Below the pieces are notes generated by a model. It was not told where the DNA came from, did not search any database, and saw only the letters and a program-made list of their open reading frames with translations. The position numbers and the translations under genes are program-made. From assembly GCF_963678635.1 (NCBI RefSeq), contig NC_087069.1, positions 9,126,633-9,186,632 of the forward strand: a stretch of DNA of 60,000 nt, written 5' to 3'. Positions 41,886 through 54,261 of the stretch are shown one piece after another. This DNA comes from Symsagittifera roscoffensis. Lineage: Eukaryota; Xenacoelomorpha; Acoela; Convolutidae. Each line of letters opens with the position of its first letter. The stretch's first letter is position 1.

Positions 41886-44800
41886 ATATCCTAAATTTTG
41901 AATAATTTTTTTTGCGGTTTTCTTTCCTGAGTGAAAGAACATTTTTGGTTTTGGCAAATAACGCAAAAATGAAAAAAATATCCTTAGCATTTCTTGCATA
42001 TCGTATTACGATCATTTTTTGCATATCGAAAAGACTTTTTGTTGTCAATAACTTGAAATTTTTCTCCCATGGAAATAATGGTTGTCATATACAAACTTCA
42101 TTTATGAAATTTAATAAAAGAGTTTTTCTTGCATATCGAAGACTGAGTAAAAATAGTTTTCGTCTTAACCATTAACCAGTTTTATAAATATAGACTCATA
42201 AGACTTCGTCCAAAAAAAGTCTTGCATTCGAAGTTTTATCTATAACGTAGTCAAGACCCAGTTTTTTTAAACAGATGACTCAAAAATCACAAAAAAAAGG
42301 AATTGATTTTTTTCGATGTCAAATTTATCATATCTCGATTTTGCCTGATAACTTCTACACATAAGTTTGCTCAAAAAAAGAAAAAGATTGTCAGGCACTG
42401 AATTTTTGAAAGTGAAGTGTCATAACCAAACACAAAAAATTACCAAAAAAAAAATTGAAACACAACATTTAAATTACTTGACAAATCTCTTTACCTAGTT
42501 AAATCAGCAACTTTGATACCGCTTGAACTATTGGTTTTCTCAGTTGAAACAGTTTTTCAGACAAAAAACTATTGCATTTTATGGAGAAACATTTGTCACA
42601 AATTTGTAAATATAGTAAAATTGCTAGTAAAAACATTTTGCATATCAAAAACTCCGACTATTGACAAAAAAAATATTTAAGTGAGCCGCTAACCTGTTTT
42701 ATGAACAAACACAAACACAAGGCACTTTTCCCAAAAACACTCTTGCATTCAAAAGTTTCCAAGTTTTGTCTGTAACCCAGTCCAGATCCAGTTTTTTTTG
42801 CTCAGAAAACTCAAAACCCAATATTTTAACGTTTTGTTTTCACACAAGGACTGAAAAGGATTTCATGATCACAAAGATTTATAAGGAATTGCTTTGAGTT
42901 TTGAAAATTGCTTGGTCGCGTTACTTTTTTTCTCAAATCGCGTTACTTTTTTCCATTAACTTAGAAAACAACTCTTTTGATTATACGTGCACAATCTTGA
43001 TGGCCTGAAATCCTAATTTAGTTTGACTGAGTAAAAATAGTTTTCTTCTGAACCAATAATCAGTTTTATAAACATATACACATAAGACTTTGTCCAAAAA
43101 AAGTCTTGCATTCGAAGTTTTATCAATAACGTAGTCCAGACCCAGTCTTTTTATACAGATGACTCAAAATGACAAAAAAAGGACTTGGTTTTTTTTCGAT
43201 GTCAAATTTATCATATCTCGATTTTGCCTGATAACTTCTACACTTAAGTTTGCTCAAAAAAAGAACACGATTGTCGGTCACTGAGTTTTTGAAAGTGAAG
43301 TGTCATAGCCAAACACAAAAAATTACCAAAAAACTGTAAGAAACACAACATTTTAATTACTTGACAAATCTCTTTACCTAGTTCAATCAGCAACTTTGAT
43401 ACCGTTTAAACTATTGGTTTTCTCAATTGAAACAAATTTTTTTTTCAGGAAAAATAACAAAAGAAATAAGAAAAACACAGAAAAAAAACTATTGCATTTT
43501 ATGAAGAGACATTTGTCACAATATTTTAAATATAGAAAATTAATAGTTAAAACATTTTGCATATCAAAAACTCCGACTATTGACAAAAAAAAGCTTTCAT
43601 TTGAGCCGCTAACCCGCTTTATGAACAAACACGAAAACAAGGCACATTTCCCAAAAACACTCTTGCATTCGACAAATTCAAAATTTTGTCTATAACCCAG
43701 TCCAGATTCAGTTTTTCTTTTGCACAGAAATCTCAAAACCCAAAATTTTAACGTTTTGTTTTTACACAAGGACTGACACTATTTTATGATCACAAAGTTT
43801 CATACAAAAATTGCTTTAAAGTTTGAAATTTGTTTGGTCGCGTTACTTTTTTTTTCTCAAATCGCGTTACTTTTTTCCGTTAACTTAGAAATGAACTCTT
43901 TTGATACTACGTGCACAATATTGATGGCCTGAACTCCTAATTTAAAACGTACTTTTTTAAGGCTTGAGGTTTTTTTTTACTAATCTTCCCTCGTCTGTTC
44001 AAGTTTATAAAAAGTCGCTTGTGACTTGGTTAGCCAAGTCAGCCGCTCATAAAAAGATTATAAAAAATCATCATTACATAAAGATTTGACATCCTACATT
44101 TTTTGTAAGTCATCTTTTTTTAATGAGAGCCTGATTCAAGATACATAGAAAACATAAAAATACCTGTTTTCACTTTATATGGACAATGATTAACCTATCC
44201 ATCTTGTTTAATTTTTGACTGACTAAAAAAAATGTATTGGGAGACCGAAATTGCCATTTCCCCCTGATAAAATTTTTGTTGAACCAAGTTTTACAAAAAA
44301 TTTTTCATCATAATGCTTAGATCGGTAACAGTCTACAAAAAATTAGTTTTTGCAGCTTTTCTTCTAACTCTGCACGCCAAATTTATTAATATTTTTCCGA
44401 TGTTTCTATTTTGTTTAGTAACCGCGCTGACCTACAAACAAAAAATGCTGATCATTTTTAGAAAGTGTATGACAACATTTTTTCAGAATGATCAGAAAAC
44501 TATGATGTTTTAAATTTGTTTTTGGTAAGTTTTGAATAATTTTATTGCGGTTTCCTTTGCTGAATGAAAGAACATTTTTTGGTCAAAATTTGAATTTTTT
44601 TTTGATTGGGAATAATGCAAATTTGAAAAATATATCCTTAGCCTTTCTTGAATATCGTATTAAGATCATTTTTTGCCTATCAAAAAGACTTTTTTGTTGT
44701 CAAAACTTGAAAGTTTTATCGCATGGTAATAATGGTTGTCATACAAGTTTCAAATATGAAATGTGTTTAAAGAGTTTTTCTTGCATATCGAAGACTGAGT

Positions 44801-47800
44801 AAATATAGTTTTCTTCTTAACCAATAACCAGTTTTATAAATATATACAAATATATACAAATATATACATGTCTAAAAAAAGTCTTGCTTTCGAAGTTTCA
44901 TCTATAACGTAGTCCAGACCCAGTCTTTTTATACAGATGACTCAAAAAACACAAAAAAAGGATTTGGTTTTTTTTTCGATGTCAAATTTATCATATCTAA
45001 ATTTTGCCTGATAACTTCTACACTTAAGTTTGCTCATAAAAAGAACACGATTGTCAGTCACTGAAATTTTGAAAGTGAAGTGTCATAGCCAAACACAAAA
45101 AATTACCAAAAAACTGTTTGAAACACAACATTTAAATTACTTGACAAATCTCTTTACCTAGTTAAATCAGCAACTTTGATACCGCTTGAACTATTGGTTT
45201 TCTCAGTTGAAACATTTTTTTTTTCAGGAAAAATAATACAAGAAATAAGCAAAACACAGACAAAAAACTATTGCATTTTATGGAGAAACATTTGTCACAA
45301 AATTGTAATTATAGAAAAATTGCTAGTAAAAACATTTTGCATATCAAAAACTCCGACTATTGACAAAAAAAATATTTAGGTGAGCCGCTAACCTGTTTTA
45401 TGAACAAACACAATCACAAGGCACTTTTCCCAAAAACACTCTTGCATTCAAAAGTTTCCAAGTTTTGTCTGTAACCCAGTCCAGATCCAGTTTTTTTTTG
45501 CTCAGAAAACTCAAAACCCAATATTTTAACGTTTTGTTTTCACACAAGGACTGAAAAGGATTTCATGATCACAAAGATTTATAAGGAATTGCTTTGAGTT
45601 TTGAAAATTGCTTGGTCGCGTTACTTTTTTTCTCAAATCGCGTTACTTTTTTCCATTAACTTAGAAAACAACTCTTTTGATTATACGTGCACAATCTTGA
45701 TGACCTGAAATCCTAATTTAGTTTGACTGAGTAAAAATAGTTTTCTTCTGAACCAATAATCAGTTTTATAAACATATACACATAAGACTTTGTCCAAAAA
45801 AAGTCTTGCATTCGAAGTTTTATCAATAACGTAGTCCAGACCCAGTCTTTTTATACAGATGACTCAAAATGACAAAAAAAGGACTTGGTTTTTTTTCGAT
45901 GTCAAATTTATCATATCTCGATTTTGCCTGATAACTTCTACACTTAAGTTTGCTCAAAAAAAGAACACGATTGTCGGTCACTGAGTTTTTGAAAGTGAAG
46001 TGTCATAGCCAAACACAAAAAATTACCAAAAAACTGTAAGAAACACAACATTTTAATTACTTGACAAATCTCTTTACCTAGTTCAATCAGCAACTTTGAT
46101 ACCGTTTAAACTATTGGTTTTCTCAATTGAAACAAATTTTTTTTTCAGGAAAAATAACAAAAGAAATAAGAAAAACACAGAAAAAAAACTATTGCATTTT
46201 ATGAAGAGACATTTGTCACAATATTTTAAATATAGAAAATTAATAGTTAAAACATTTTGCATATCAAAAACTCCGACTATTGACAAAAAAAAGCTTTCAT
46301 TTGAGCCGCTAACCCGCTTTATGAACAAACACGAAAACAAGGCACATTTCCCAAAAACACTCTTGCATTCGACAAATTCAAAATTTTGTCTATAACCCAG
46401 TCCAGATTCAGTTTTTCTTTTGCACAGAAATCTCAAAACCCAAAATTTTAACGTTTTGTTTTTACACAAGGACTGACACTATTTTATGATCACAAAGTTT
46501 CATAAAAAAATTGCTTTAAAGTTTGAAATTTGTTTGGTCGCGTTACTTTTTTTTTCTCAAATCGCGTTACTTTTTTCCGTTAACTTAGAAATGAACTCTT
46601 TTGATACTACGTGCACAATATTGATGGCCTGAACTCCTAATTTAAAACGTACTTTTTTAAGGCTTGAGGTTTTTTTTTACTAATCTTCCCTCGTCTGTTC
46701 AAGTTTATAAAAAGTCGCTTGTGACTTGGTTAGCCAAGTCAGCCGCTCATAAAAAGATTATAAAAAATCATCATTACATAAAGATTTGACATCCTACATT
46801 TTTTGTAAGTCATCTTTTTTTAATGAGAGCCTGATTCAAGATACATAGAAAACATAAAAATACCTGTTTTCACTTTATATGGACAATGATTAACCTATCC
46901 ATCTTGTTTAATTTTTGACTGACTAAAAAAAATGTATTGGGAGACCGAAATTGCCATTTCCCCCTGATAAAATTTTTGTTGAACCAAGTTTTACAAAAAA
47001 TTTTTCATCATAATGCTTAGATCGGTAACAGTCTACAAAAAATTAGTTTTTGCAGCTTTTCTTCTAACTCTGCACGCCAAATTTATTAATATTTTTCCGA
47101 TGTTTCTATTTTGTTTAGTAACCGCGCTGACCTACAAACAAAAAATGCTGACCATTTTTAGAAAGTGTATGACAACATTTTTTCAGAATGATCAGAAAAC
47201 TATGATGTTTTAAATTTGTTTTTGGTAAGTTTTGAATAATTTTATTGCGGTTTCCTTTGCTGAATGAAAGAACATTTTTTGGTCAAAATTTGAATTTTTT
47301 TTTGATTGGGAATAATGCAAATTTGAAAAATATATCCTTAGCCTTTCTTGAATATCGTATTAAGATCATTTTTTGCCTATCAAAAAGACTTTTTTGTTGT
47401 CAAAACTTGAAAGTTTTATCGCATGATAATAATGGTTGTCATACAAGTTTCAATTATGAAATGTGTTTAAAGAGTTTTTCTTGCATATCGAAGACTGAGT
47501 AAATATAGTTTTCTTCTTAACCAATAACCAGTTTTATAAATATATACACATACGACTTTGTCTAAAAAAAGTCTTGCTTTCGAAGTTTCATCTATAACGT
47601 AGTCCAGACCCAGTCTTTTTATACAGATGACTCAAAAAACACAAAAAAAGGATTTGGTTTTTTTTTCGATGTCAAATTTATCATATCTAAATTTTGCCTG
47701 ATAACTTCTACACTTAAGTTTGCTCATAAAAAGAACACGATTGTCAGTCACTGAAATTTTTAAAGTGAAGTGTCATAGCCAAACACAAAAAATTACCAAA

Positions 47801-48420
47801 AAACTGTTTGAAACACAACATTTAAATTACTTGACAAATCTCTTTACCTAGTTAAATCAGCAACTTTGATACCGCTTGAACTATTGGTTTTCTCAGTTGA
47901 AACATTTTTTTTTGTTCAGGAAAAATAATACAAGAAATAAGCAAAACACAGACAAAAAAACTATTGCATTTTATGGAGAAACATTTGTCACAAAATTGTA
48001 ATTATAGAAAAATTGCTAGTAAAAACATTTTGCATATCGAAAACTACGACTATTGAGAAAAAAAATTGTTTTCATTTGAGCCGTCAACCTGCTTTATGAA
48101 TAAACAAAAACACAAGGCACATTTCCCAAAAACTCTTGCACTCGAAAGTTTCAAAAGTTTGTCTATAACCCAGTCCAGATCCAGTTTTTTTTGCACAGAA
48201 GACTCAAAACCCAAAATTTTAACGTTTTGTTTTCACACAAGGACTGACAAGGATTTCATGATCACAAAGATTTATAAGGAATTGCTTTGAGTTTTGAAAA
48301 TTGTTTGGTCGCCTTACTTTTTTTTTCTCAAGTTGAGTTACTTTTTGCCGTGAGCTTAGAAATGAACTCTTTTGATACTACGTGCACAATTTCGATGGTC
48401 TGAACTCTTAATTAAAAAGG
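41886..48420. repeat. 2.7-kb higher-order tandem array
   Basis: The period is 2,700 bp: 43,021-45,365 and 45,721-48,055 are almost identical (three substitutions noticed in the first 1.8 kb). Each unit contains two diverged halves, about 0.9 and 1.8 kb, that share blocks such as ACAAATCTCTTTACCTAGTT, GCATATCAAAAACTCCGACT and a doubled TCGCGTTACTTTTTT box. A further partial unit lies at 41,900-43,020. Open frames inside (for example 44,313-44,513 and its copy at 47,013) encode hydrophobic T-rich peptides without homology and are probably chance. The near identity means a recent duplication or an assembly duplication. Confidence 0.85.
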
Positions 48421-48858
48421 GAATTCATCATGGCTTTTTTTGAAACGCTTTATTTTCACACAAGTACTGAAAGTTTTTTATGATCACAAGGTTACATAAG
48501 TAATTGTTTTGAGTTTTGAAAACTGTTTGGTTGCGTTATTTTTTTGCTCCAGTATGTATTAGATATTTTTACTGAGACATTTTTTTGTAAGTTATTCTGA
48601 TTTCCAAATCAAGGCTGAAATTCTTTTTAGATGCAGCCTTTTTGACCTTCAGTATGGGATCGTCGAGGTATCTGGATCAAATTGGATCCTCAAACCGATG
48701 AGGAATAAGAAAAACATTCTCCGATAAGTCAAAGATAAGTAATTGAATCGTGTTTTTTTTCTAATTGTCCTAAATTGCGGGAACTTTTATCCGTTTCTAC
48801 TTAATCGACGTTCAAAAACATTCATTTAAGTTTCAGCTCAAGCAAATCTTTTTGAGTA

Positions 48859-48995
48859 ATGACTTTCATACAAACCGCTCTGTTTTGTTGCTTGGGATTT
48901 ATCCTAAATTACACTGACGCAGGGAAAGGTTATTTAAGTGATAAAACATTCAACACTCTTAGTGAAGCCAGAAATTACTGTAAACACGCTGGAGG
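48859..48995 (+). CDS. C-type lectin-like protein, first exon (signal peptide and CTLD start)
   Basis: ATG 48,859 opens MTFIQTALFCCLGFILNYTD, a signal peptide with a hydrophobic core, followed by KTFNTLSEARNYCKHAGG, the F-x-x-A-x-x-YC-x-x-x-GG start of a C-type lectin domain. The exon ends at a good donor (GGAGG|GTAAGT at 48,996), leaving two bases of a codon. The intron to 49,150 is only 155 bp. A secreted lectin-type recognition protein is likely; whether it binds sugar cannot be judged because the ligand loop lies in or beyond the gap. Confidence 0.7.
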
Positions 48996-49150
48996 GTAAG
49001 TCGCATGAAAATTGATTTTTCCTTAAGCTCTCATAAAAACAAACATATTGTTGTATAGCGTTTTGTTTTATAGTTTTTGATGCTTTTTGTCATAACACCT
49101 CAATTAGTTATGACTGTTTTTCAATCTACCACTTCTATTTTTTTAATTAG

Positions 49151-49544
49151 CTTTATGTTTAATCCAAAACTCGATACTGATTTCTCCCTCAAACCTTACA
49201 TCGTTACATGTGTTGAAAAAAAACGATATATTTAAAAAGTGGGGGGATTGGAAAAGAAAGTGTTACCTGAATTGCCTAACGGAAATTTGCTTAGTTTGGA
49301 AAATTATTATAAGCTGTGGACACCAGCCAATCAATTCGAAGTCCTCGACCAAATTGATGAATTGATTAATGTCAGAAGAGAAACAGTGGATTTTTTGTTC
49401 ATATGGACGAACTGGGTAAAGGACCACTCAGGAAGAACCTATGATGCCCTAGAGCGCCAAAGAACGTTGCCCTCCAGAATGTGGGACGCTAATCAACCTC
49501 AAAACCGCTTTCATTCGTGCGTTGTTGCTAACACAAATGGTCTT
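49151..49544 (+). pseudogene. C-type lectin-like protein, second exon running into the gap, with in-frame stop
   Basis: The acceptor TTTTTTAATTAG ends at 49,150. Joined to exon 1, the codon phase matches and reading continues GFMFNPKLDTDFSLKPYIV. A TAA stands at 49,233-49,235, after which the same frame continues to the gap: ENYYKLWTPANQFEVLDQI, then DFLFIWTNWVKDHSGRTYD and MWDANQPQNRFHSCVVANTN. The last pieces fit a CTLD: hydrophobic FxW core, a Trp before a QPxN-type loop, and a conserved Cys. The single stop could be a disabling mutation, a sequencing error in the A-run, or a wrong exon start; I cannot decide. Confidence 0.6.
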
Positions 49545-49744
49545 NNNNNNNNNNNNNNNNNNNNNNNNNNNNNNNNNNNNNNNNNNNNNNNNNNNNNNNN
49601 NNNNNNNNNNNNNNNNNNNNNNNNNNNNNNNNNNNNNNNNNNNNNNNNNNNNNNNNNNNNNNNNNNNNNNNNNNNNNNNNNNNNNNNNNNNNNNNNNNNN
49701 NNNNNNNNNNNNNNNNNNNNNNNNNNNNNNNNNNNNNNNNNNNN
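49545..49744. other. Assembly gap (200 N)
   Basis: Exactly 200 N, probably a placeholder of unknown true size. It interrupts the lectin exon. The sequence after the gap (49,745-49,990) shows no CTLD continuation. Confidence 0.99.
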
Positions 49745-49989
49745 ATCATTGCAAAACACAAAAAGCCGTAAACGTTTCTCAGTTTTGTTTTGCAATAGTT
49801 CAAACACAATGCAAAAATGCAAAATACATGATTGTTTGTCCATTTTTTGAAATAATAACTTCTACATTCTTTTTAAGACTTTTTAACAATCAATTGCGAA
49901 CCGCTGTTGTGCCCCTGTTTAAGAACTACATGCAATTTTTTTGGTTATTTTTCTGGGCTGGGTAATGTTGCTTCACCCTCAAGCAACGA

Positions 49990-50063
49990 GCACGGATCAT
50001 GGTAGGCCTCGAACATCCGACCTTTCGATTGAGAGGCGGAGACGTAACCACTTCACCACCGCT
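49990..50063 (-). other. tRNA-like sequence (pseudo-tRNA or SINE head)
   Basis: On the minus strand, GGTGGTGAAGTGGTTACG resembles the A-box/D-arm of a tRNA and GGATGTTCGAGGCC the B-box/T-arm, about 45 bases apart, with CTCTCAATCG where an anticodon loop would be. The overall look is nearest to tRNA-Glu, but the anticodon and acceptor stems do not pair cleanly and the TTC box reads TTCGAGG. More likely a tRNA pseudogene or tRNA-derived SINE than an active gene. Confidence 0.35.
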
Positions 50064-50469
50064 CTTGTTGTTGTTGGCGGCTGCCGTAGAATCACACCGA
50101 TAGTGGAACCCTTGGACTTTGAGTCTAACGGTCATCCCAGTCTCTTGCTATTGTGTCTTTTTGGTTCTGACACCACTTTTGAAGCATGAATTCCGTGTTT
50201 ATGTCTTAGGAGACAATGTGCCCCTGTCAAATTTAAAACCAAGATGTCCGTGTTTGGTTTGTAAAAGAATTTTTGTCCTTTCATTTTCAAGGAGCTGAAA
50301 AACAAAAAGTTCATTGCTCAGTGTGTGGTTATTCATACAATACAAGGCCAAATGAAGGGGCACACAATTTTGTGGCTTTATGTCACTGGAATTCAGATAC
50401 AAATCTTCAAAACTGTTCCAAAATGTAGATGGATTTCATTTAAAAAAATTTCCGTACTATTCGAGCTGA

Positions 50470-51215
50470 AAACGCAAGCGGATTCCACAAGCGGAGTTCC
50501 GCATATGCAAGCGCTTTCCAAAGCTCTTCGTAAATTCCGCATATGCAAGTGGATTCCGCAAACTGTTATTGACTTCCGCACATGCAAGCGGATTCTTTAA
50601 ACTGTTAGCGAGTTCAGTAAATGCAATCAGATTCCTTAAACTTTTAATAACTTCCGCATATGCAATCGAACTCCGCAAGTTGTTCGTGACTTCCGCAAAT
50701 GCAAGCGGCTTTTGCAAACTGTTAGTGGGTTCCACATACGCGAGCGGATTCCACAAACGTTTAGTGAGTTTCGTATATGCAAGCGGATTCTTTAAACTGT
50801 TAGCGAGTTCAGTAAATGCAATCAGATTCCTTAAACTTTTAATAACTTCCGCATATGCAATCGAACTCCGCAAGTTGTTCGTGACTTCCGCATATGCAAG
50901 CGGCTTTTGCAAACTGTTAGTGGGTTCCGCATACGCGAGCGGATTCCACAAACGTTTAGTGAGTTCCGTATATGCAAACTGTTTCTAAAAACTGTCGGTG
51001 AGTTCCGCATATGCCAGCGGATTCCTCAAACTGTTATGAATTCCGCATATGCAAGCGGATTTCGCAAACTGTTAGTGAGTTCCGCATATGCACTCGCATT
51101 CCGCAAGTGTTCGTGACTTCCGCATGAGCAAGCGGATTCCGCAAACAGTATGTTCGTTCCGCATATGCACGCGCAGCCCGCAAACTTTAGCTGAGTTACG
51201 TATATGCAAGCCTGT
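50470..51215. repeat. 39-bp minisatellite with about 195-bp higher-order period
   Basis: About 19 units of the type TTCCGCATATGCAAGCGGAT TCCGCAAACTGTTAGTGAG (39 bp in total). Because 39 is a multiple of three, frames stay open on both strands: plus 50,569-50,988 repeats SAYASGFCKLLVG-like 13-mers, and minus 50,951-50,457 repeats LAYAELTNSLRNP-like 13-mers. A block of five units starting near 50,588 is repeated near 50,784. No start context, signal or splice sites point to a real protein. Units differ by substitutions and there are no unique spacers, so this is not a CRISPR array. Confidence 0.85.
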
Positions 51216-52382
51216 TGCTGGAGCAAGCCTTGATGCAAGTTAGTTGATGAAATTTCATGAGCCTCGCGCCTTTGACTAAGAACTGAATTCGTCTTTTCCT
51301 GTGAAGAGATTTCCACCTTCATAAAGAATTCAATAGTTCAGAATTCCAGCAGTTTTCTGTTCACTTGAGATTTGCAACACAAATTTTGATTAGTTGAAAG
51401 TTTCAAAACGTGTCAATTAATTTCTTCGCTGCATATTCCTTCCGATGACGCAATTGTCGTTCGGGTTTTATTCTGCTTATTGCTTTTTCTAGCAGTTCAA
51501 TTGAAGAACTGTTTGCGCTAACAGACGGTGTAAATAGACAATTGTCGAAGCTGTACCGACTGGATGCTGAGACAATTAACTTACGAGGCCTATATTCTTC
51601 CCTGGATTGTTCTCTCTTTCAAACAAATGGCAATAAACGATCAACCCATCTTACGAAATGAGTTTGTAAGTTTTCGTTTTCTTCTCCTCTGACAAACGCG
51701 ATAACATTGCTTTATGGTCGATTTTGAAGGGCCCCAAACAGATAATTTTGGTGTTGGGTTACGACGCTCAAACGACGGCTTCCAATTCATTTATGATGTA
51801 ATTCAATTCGACCTCACTTAAAATCTGGATGCTTAGGATACTGGTTTTCAACCCTCGGCGTGTAATTGTTCTAAGGCCGCCCCAGGCCCTGTTTTGATGC
51901 GTCATATTTCACTAGAGAACTTTTATTCACATCGAATTGATGATTTTGAACATAATCGCTTATGATTTACTTCTTTTCAGCAAACGCTCTACTATGTGTA
52001 TCCCCCATTCGAAACGTGAATGTTTTTCGTGAGATCCCTAAAAGTTTCTGAAACAGCTGCTAAATTGGGGTAGACCGAATAAATTGACCACTTGAAAGGT
52101 TGACTCAATCAACGACCTTATATCAGATAAGTTTTCGGACTGTTTCCTTTAAGCGAAACAGTCGATGTTCCGCTCAACTGGATTTGTCTCTTCTTCAGAA
52201 AATTAGAAGCACCTTAACTCAATTTGTTTTGCAGAAAAAGTAAATTGTTTATATATTTTTCGTCCTCTTTAAGCACATTTTATATACTCTTTCAAAATCT
52301 TTCGGACCTCGCGCGTTATTCTGACTCTATGCTTGCGATGACTATGTCATGCAGGTACACATGCAACCCGCTAAATAGCCTA

Positions 52383-52910
52383 TCATTGAATCCATAATCC
52401 GTTATAAATCATTTGGCATAACATCCAATCCGGAAAAGCCCGAGTCCATAAACTGCACTGCCTTCTAGTTTTCTCAATTAATGGCATTTGCGAGTAATTC
52501 AGATCAGGGTTCGAGAACCAGATTGAGTCAGAAGTATGACCACACATTGCTAGTGTAACTTTGTCCACTAGTTCATTCATGTTCGGCATTTGAAACGAGT
52601 TCCGATATGTCTGTTTACTTATGATTTTCGAGTTCATTGGAAATTTTAACGTTCCATTGCGTTTAGTTGTAACAACTGTTGTTACGGCAAAGAAATCTTC
52701 GGTACATTTTCCCAAATTTTCAATATGTCCTTCTTTTAACAAGTTTTCAATATCTGCTTCATCCTTCGGTAATACGTGGATCGAAACCTCTTTCCATTTT
52801 ACCTGGACTGATCGTAACGGTTCATGGAAGTGCGTCCTGACTTCGTATTTCGTAGGAGCAGTTTTTCATTCAAAGAGTCCGTGAAAATCTCTCAAAACAA
52901 GTTTGATGTA
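52383..52910 (-). pseudogene. Ty3/gypsy reverse transcriptase fragment (element C)
   Basis: Minus-strand frame with HVLPKDEADIENLLKEGHIE, KCTEDFFAVTTVVTTKRNG, KFPMNSKIISKQTYRNSFQM, NMNELVDKVT and WFSNPDLNYSQMPLIEKTRR. This is the RT fingers-to-palm segment of a Ty3/gypsy family different from elements A and B. The catalytic-Asp motif (normally LDLxxAYxQ) is eroded to PDLNYSQ with residues deleted, and the YxDD box is not found. Upstream codons to 52,910 are readable with one stop. Confidence 0.7.
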
Positions 52911-53114
52911 CTTACGCTGTACTGGTGAGTAATGAACCTCTTTATTACTCTCCGTAACCATTAACGTCGTTCATTACTGAATTACTGAATTACTGAATTA
53001 ACCCGCATTACTGAATTATGTCTCACTTCATTGCCAACGAGTGGTAAGATTTTATTTTCCATTTTGTCGTTTTTCCGCCCTCAGAAATATATATAGTTCT
53101 ACGCCCTTGGCGAT

Positions 53115-53575
53115 TTAACCTTCAGATTCAATATCCACAAAAACGTCTACAATGATCTTAGGAACGTCATCAAACGCACTGATTTTACTGCTAAATTTCC
53201 TTACCCTATCATTAGCTCGTGTAACTTTCTTTGTGAGGTGAAGGAAACTGGGCTGGCCCAATCTATCTGAAACTCTGTGCGCTATTGGCTTTTCAGTGTT
53301 TGACAACCAATAATTTTCGGTTTTCATTTCTAGCTTTGTGCGGATGGTGAACACTCCTATTTCTTCTTCTTCATTATCATTTTAGAAACTGCGTATCACG
53401 TTTGTCTCGTACTGGGTAAAATCAGTAGCACCATGGACATGGTTAAGCCCCGCTTTCTTACATTGTTTCGCGAAGTGTTCTTGACATCCGCAACTAACAT
53501 AAATAATGCTTCGAGCGGGGCAATTCTCGCGATAGTTAGAACTTAGCCAAACCCCACAGTTATGACTTTTTTATG
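53115..53575 (-). pseudogene. Element C Gag zinc-knuckle region and Gag-Pol connector
   Basis: Reading down from 53,575 on the minus strand: NCGVWLSSNYRENCPARSII then YVSCGCQEHFAKQCKKAGLN. This is the two-knuckle arrangement seen in Gag of many Ty3/gypsy elements (C...C...C-x-A...C...GHFAKxC), with eroded Cys/His spacing. Continuing down, 53,354-53,115 is an open charged connector. It lies upstream of the RT fragment in the right order. A protease DTG motif is not visible. The frame at 54,258-54,076 (REETKRIVLQMRKNVFKEL) may be further Gag but is not identified. Confidence 0.5.
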
Positions 53576-54261
53576 CACGTTGGATATTGATTTTGTTCAT
53601 TGGATCTCTTTTAACATAAAGATCTCTTTTTGGTAACCTTTTGTCGAGTTTTGCCAATTTTGATTGAACATGTTCCTGGATGTTTTTGTTAGCGCACGGC
53701 TAACTCATTTGTGTAACATCTCGTCTCTCTCCCTCACCACTGCAGAAAATAAAACTTCCACTGTTGTGAGTGTTTCCATACACAATTGCTTGTGGATATC
53801 ATCGTTTCTTATTAAAATATGATCAAATCTCGCACAATTGATTCTTCCTTATCGCTAAAATTAAACCTTCGGATCAAATCACTCAACATTCCACAGAATT
53901 TTTCCACTCCTGCTGCTTGTCTCTCTTTTCCTACTAAACAGTATGAATCGCAAACTTGTAACAATTGGCTCTCTATAGAACGTAGCCCTCACTAGCTTCC
54001 ACAATTGTTAGAAAACGTTGTCCACAAGCTTCTCTCTCGAGTTCTTCTGATAGAAATGTTTTTAGCCGTAGTTTCCTAGGAGAGGAAAAGATTTGATTTC
54101 AACCCTCTTACCAGCTTCACCTCGGGTAGTTCCTTAAAGACGTTTTTCCTCATCTGTAAGACGATTCTCTTCGTCTCTTCACGCTGCAATAGCTGCGTCA
54201 AATCGGCCTTCTTTTTCATTACGTAACGCGTTATCTTCAGTTCCTGCTGGTTCTTCAAGCT

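Noticed and set aside
43383-43769. Minus-strand ORF of 128 codons in the array (copy at 46,083-46,469)
   Set aside because: Phe/Leu/Lys-rich low complexity from A/T runs, open by chance and duplicated with the array.
44313-44513. Small hydrophobic ORF in the 2.7-kb array, repeated at 47,013-47,213
   Set aside because: It starts like a signal peptide, but its conservation is explained by the near-identical duplication, and there is no homology or splice structure.
50470-51215. CRISPR-like repeat array
   Set aside because: Units are contiguous 39-mers with no unique spacers, in an intron-containing animal genome; it is a minisatellite.
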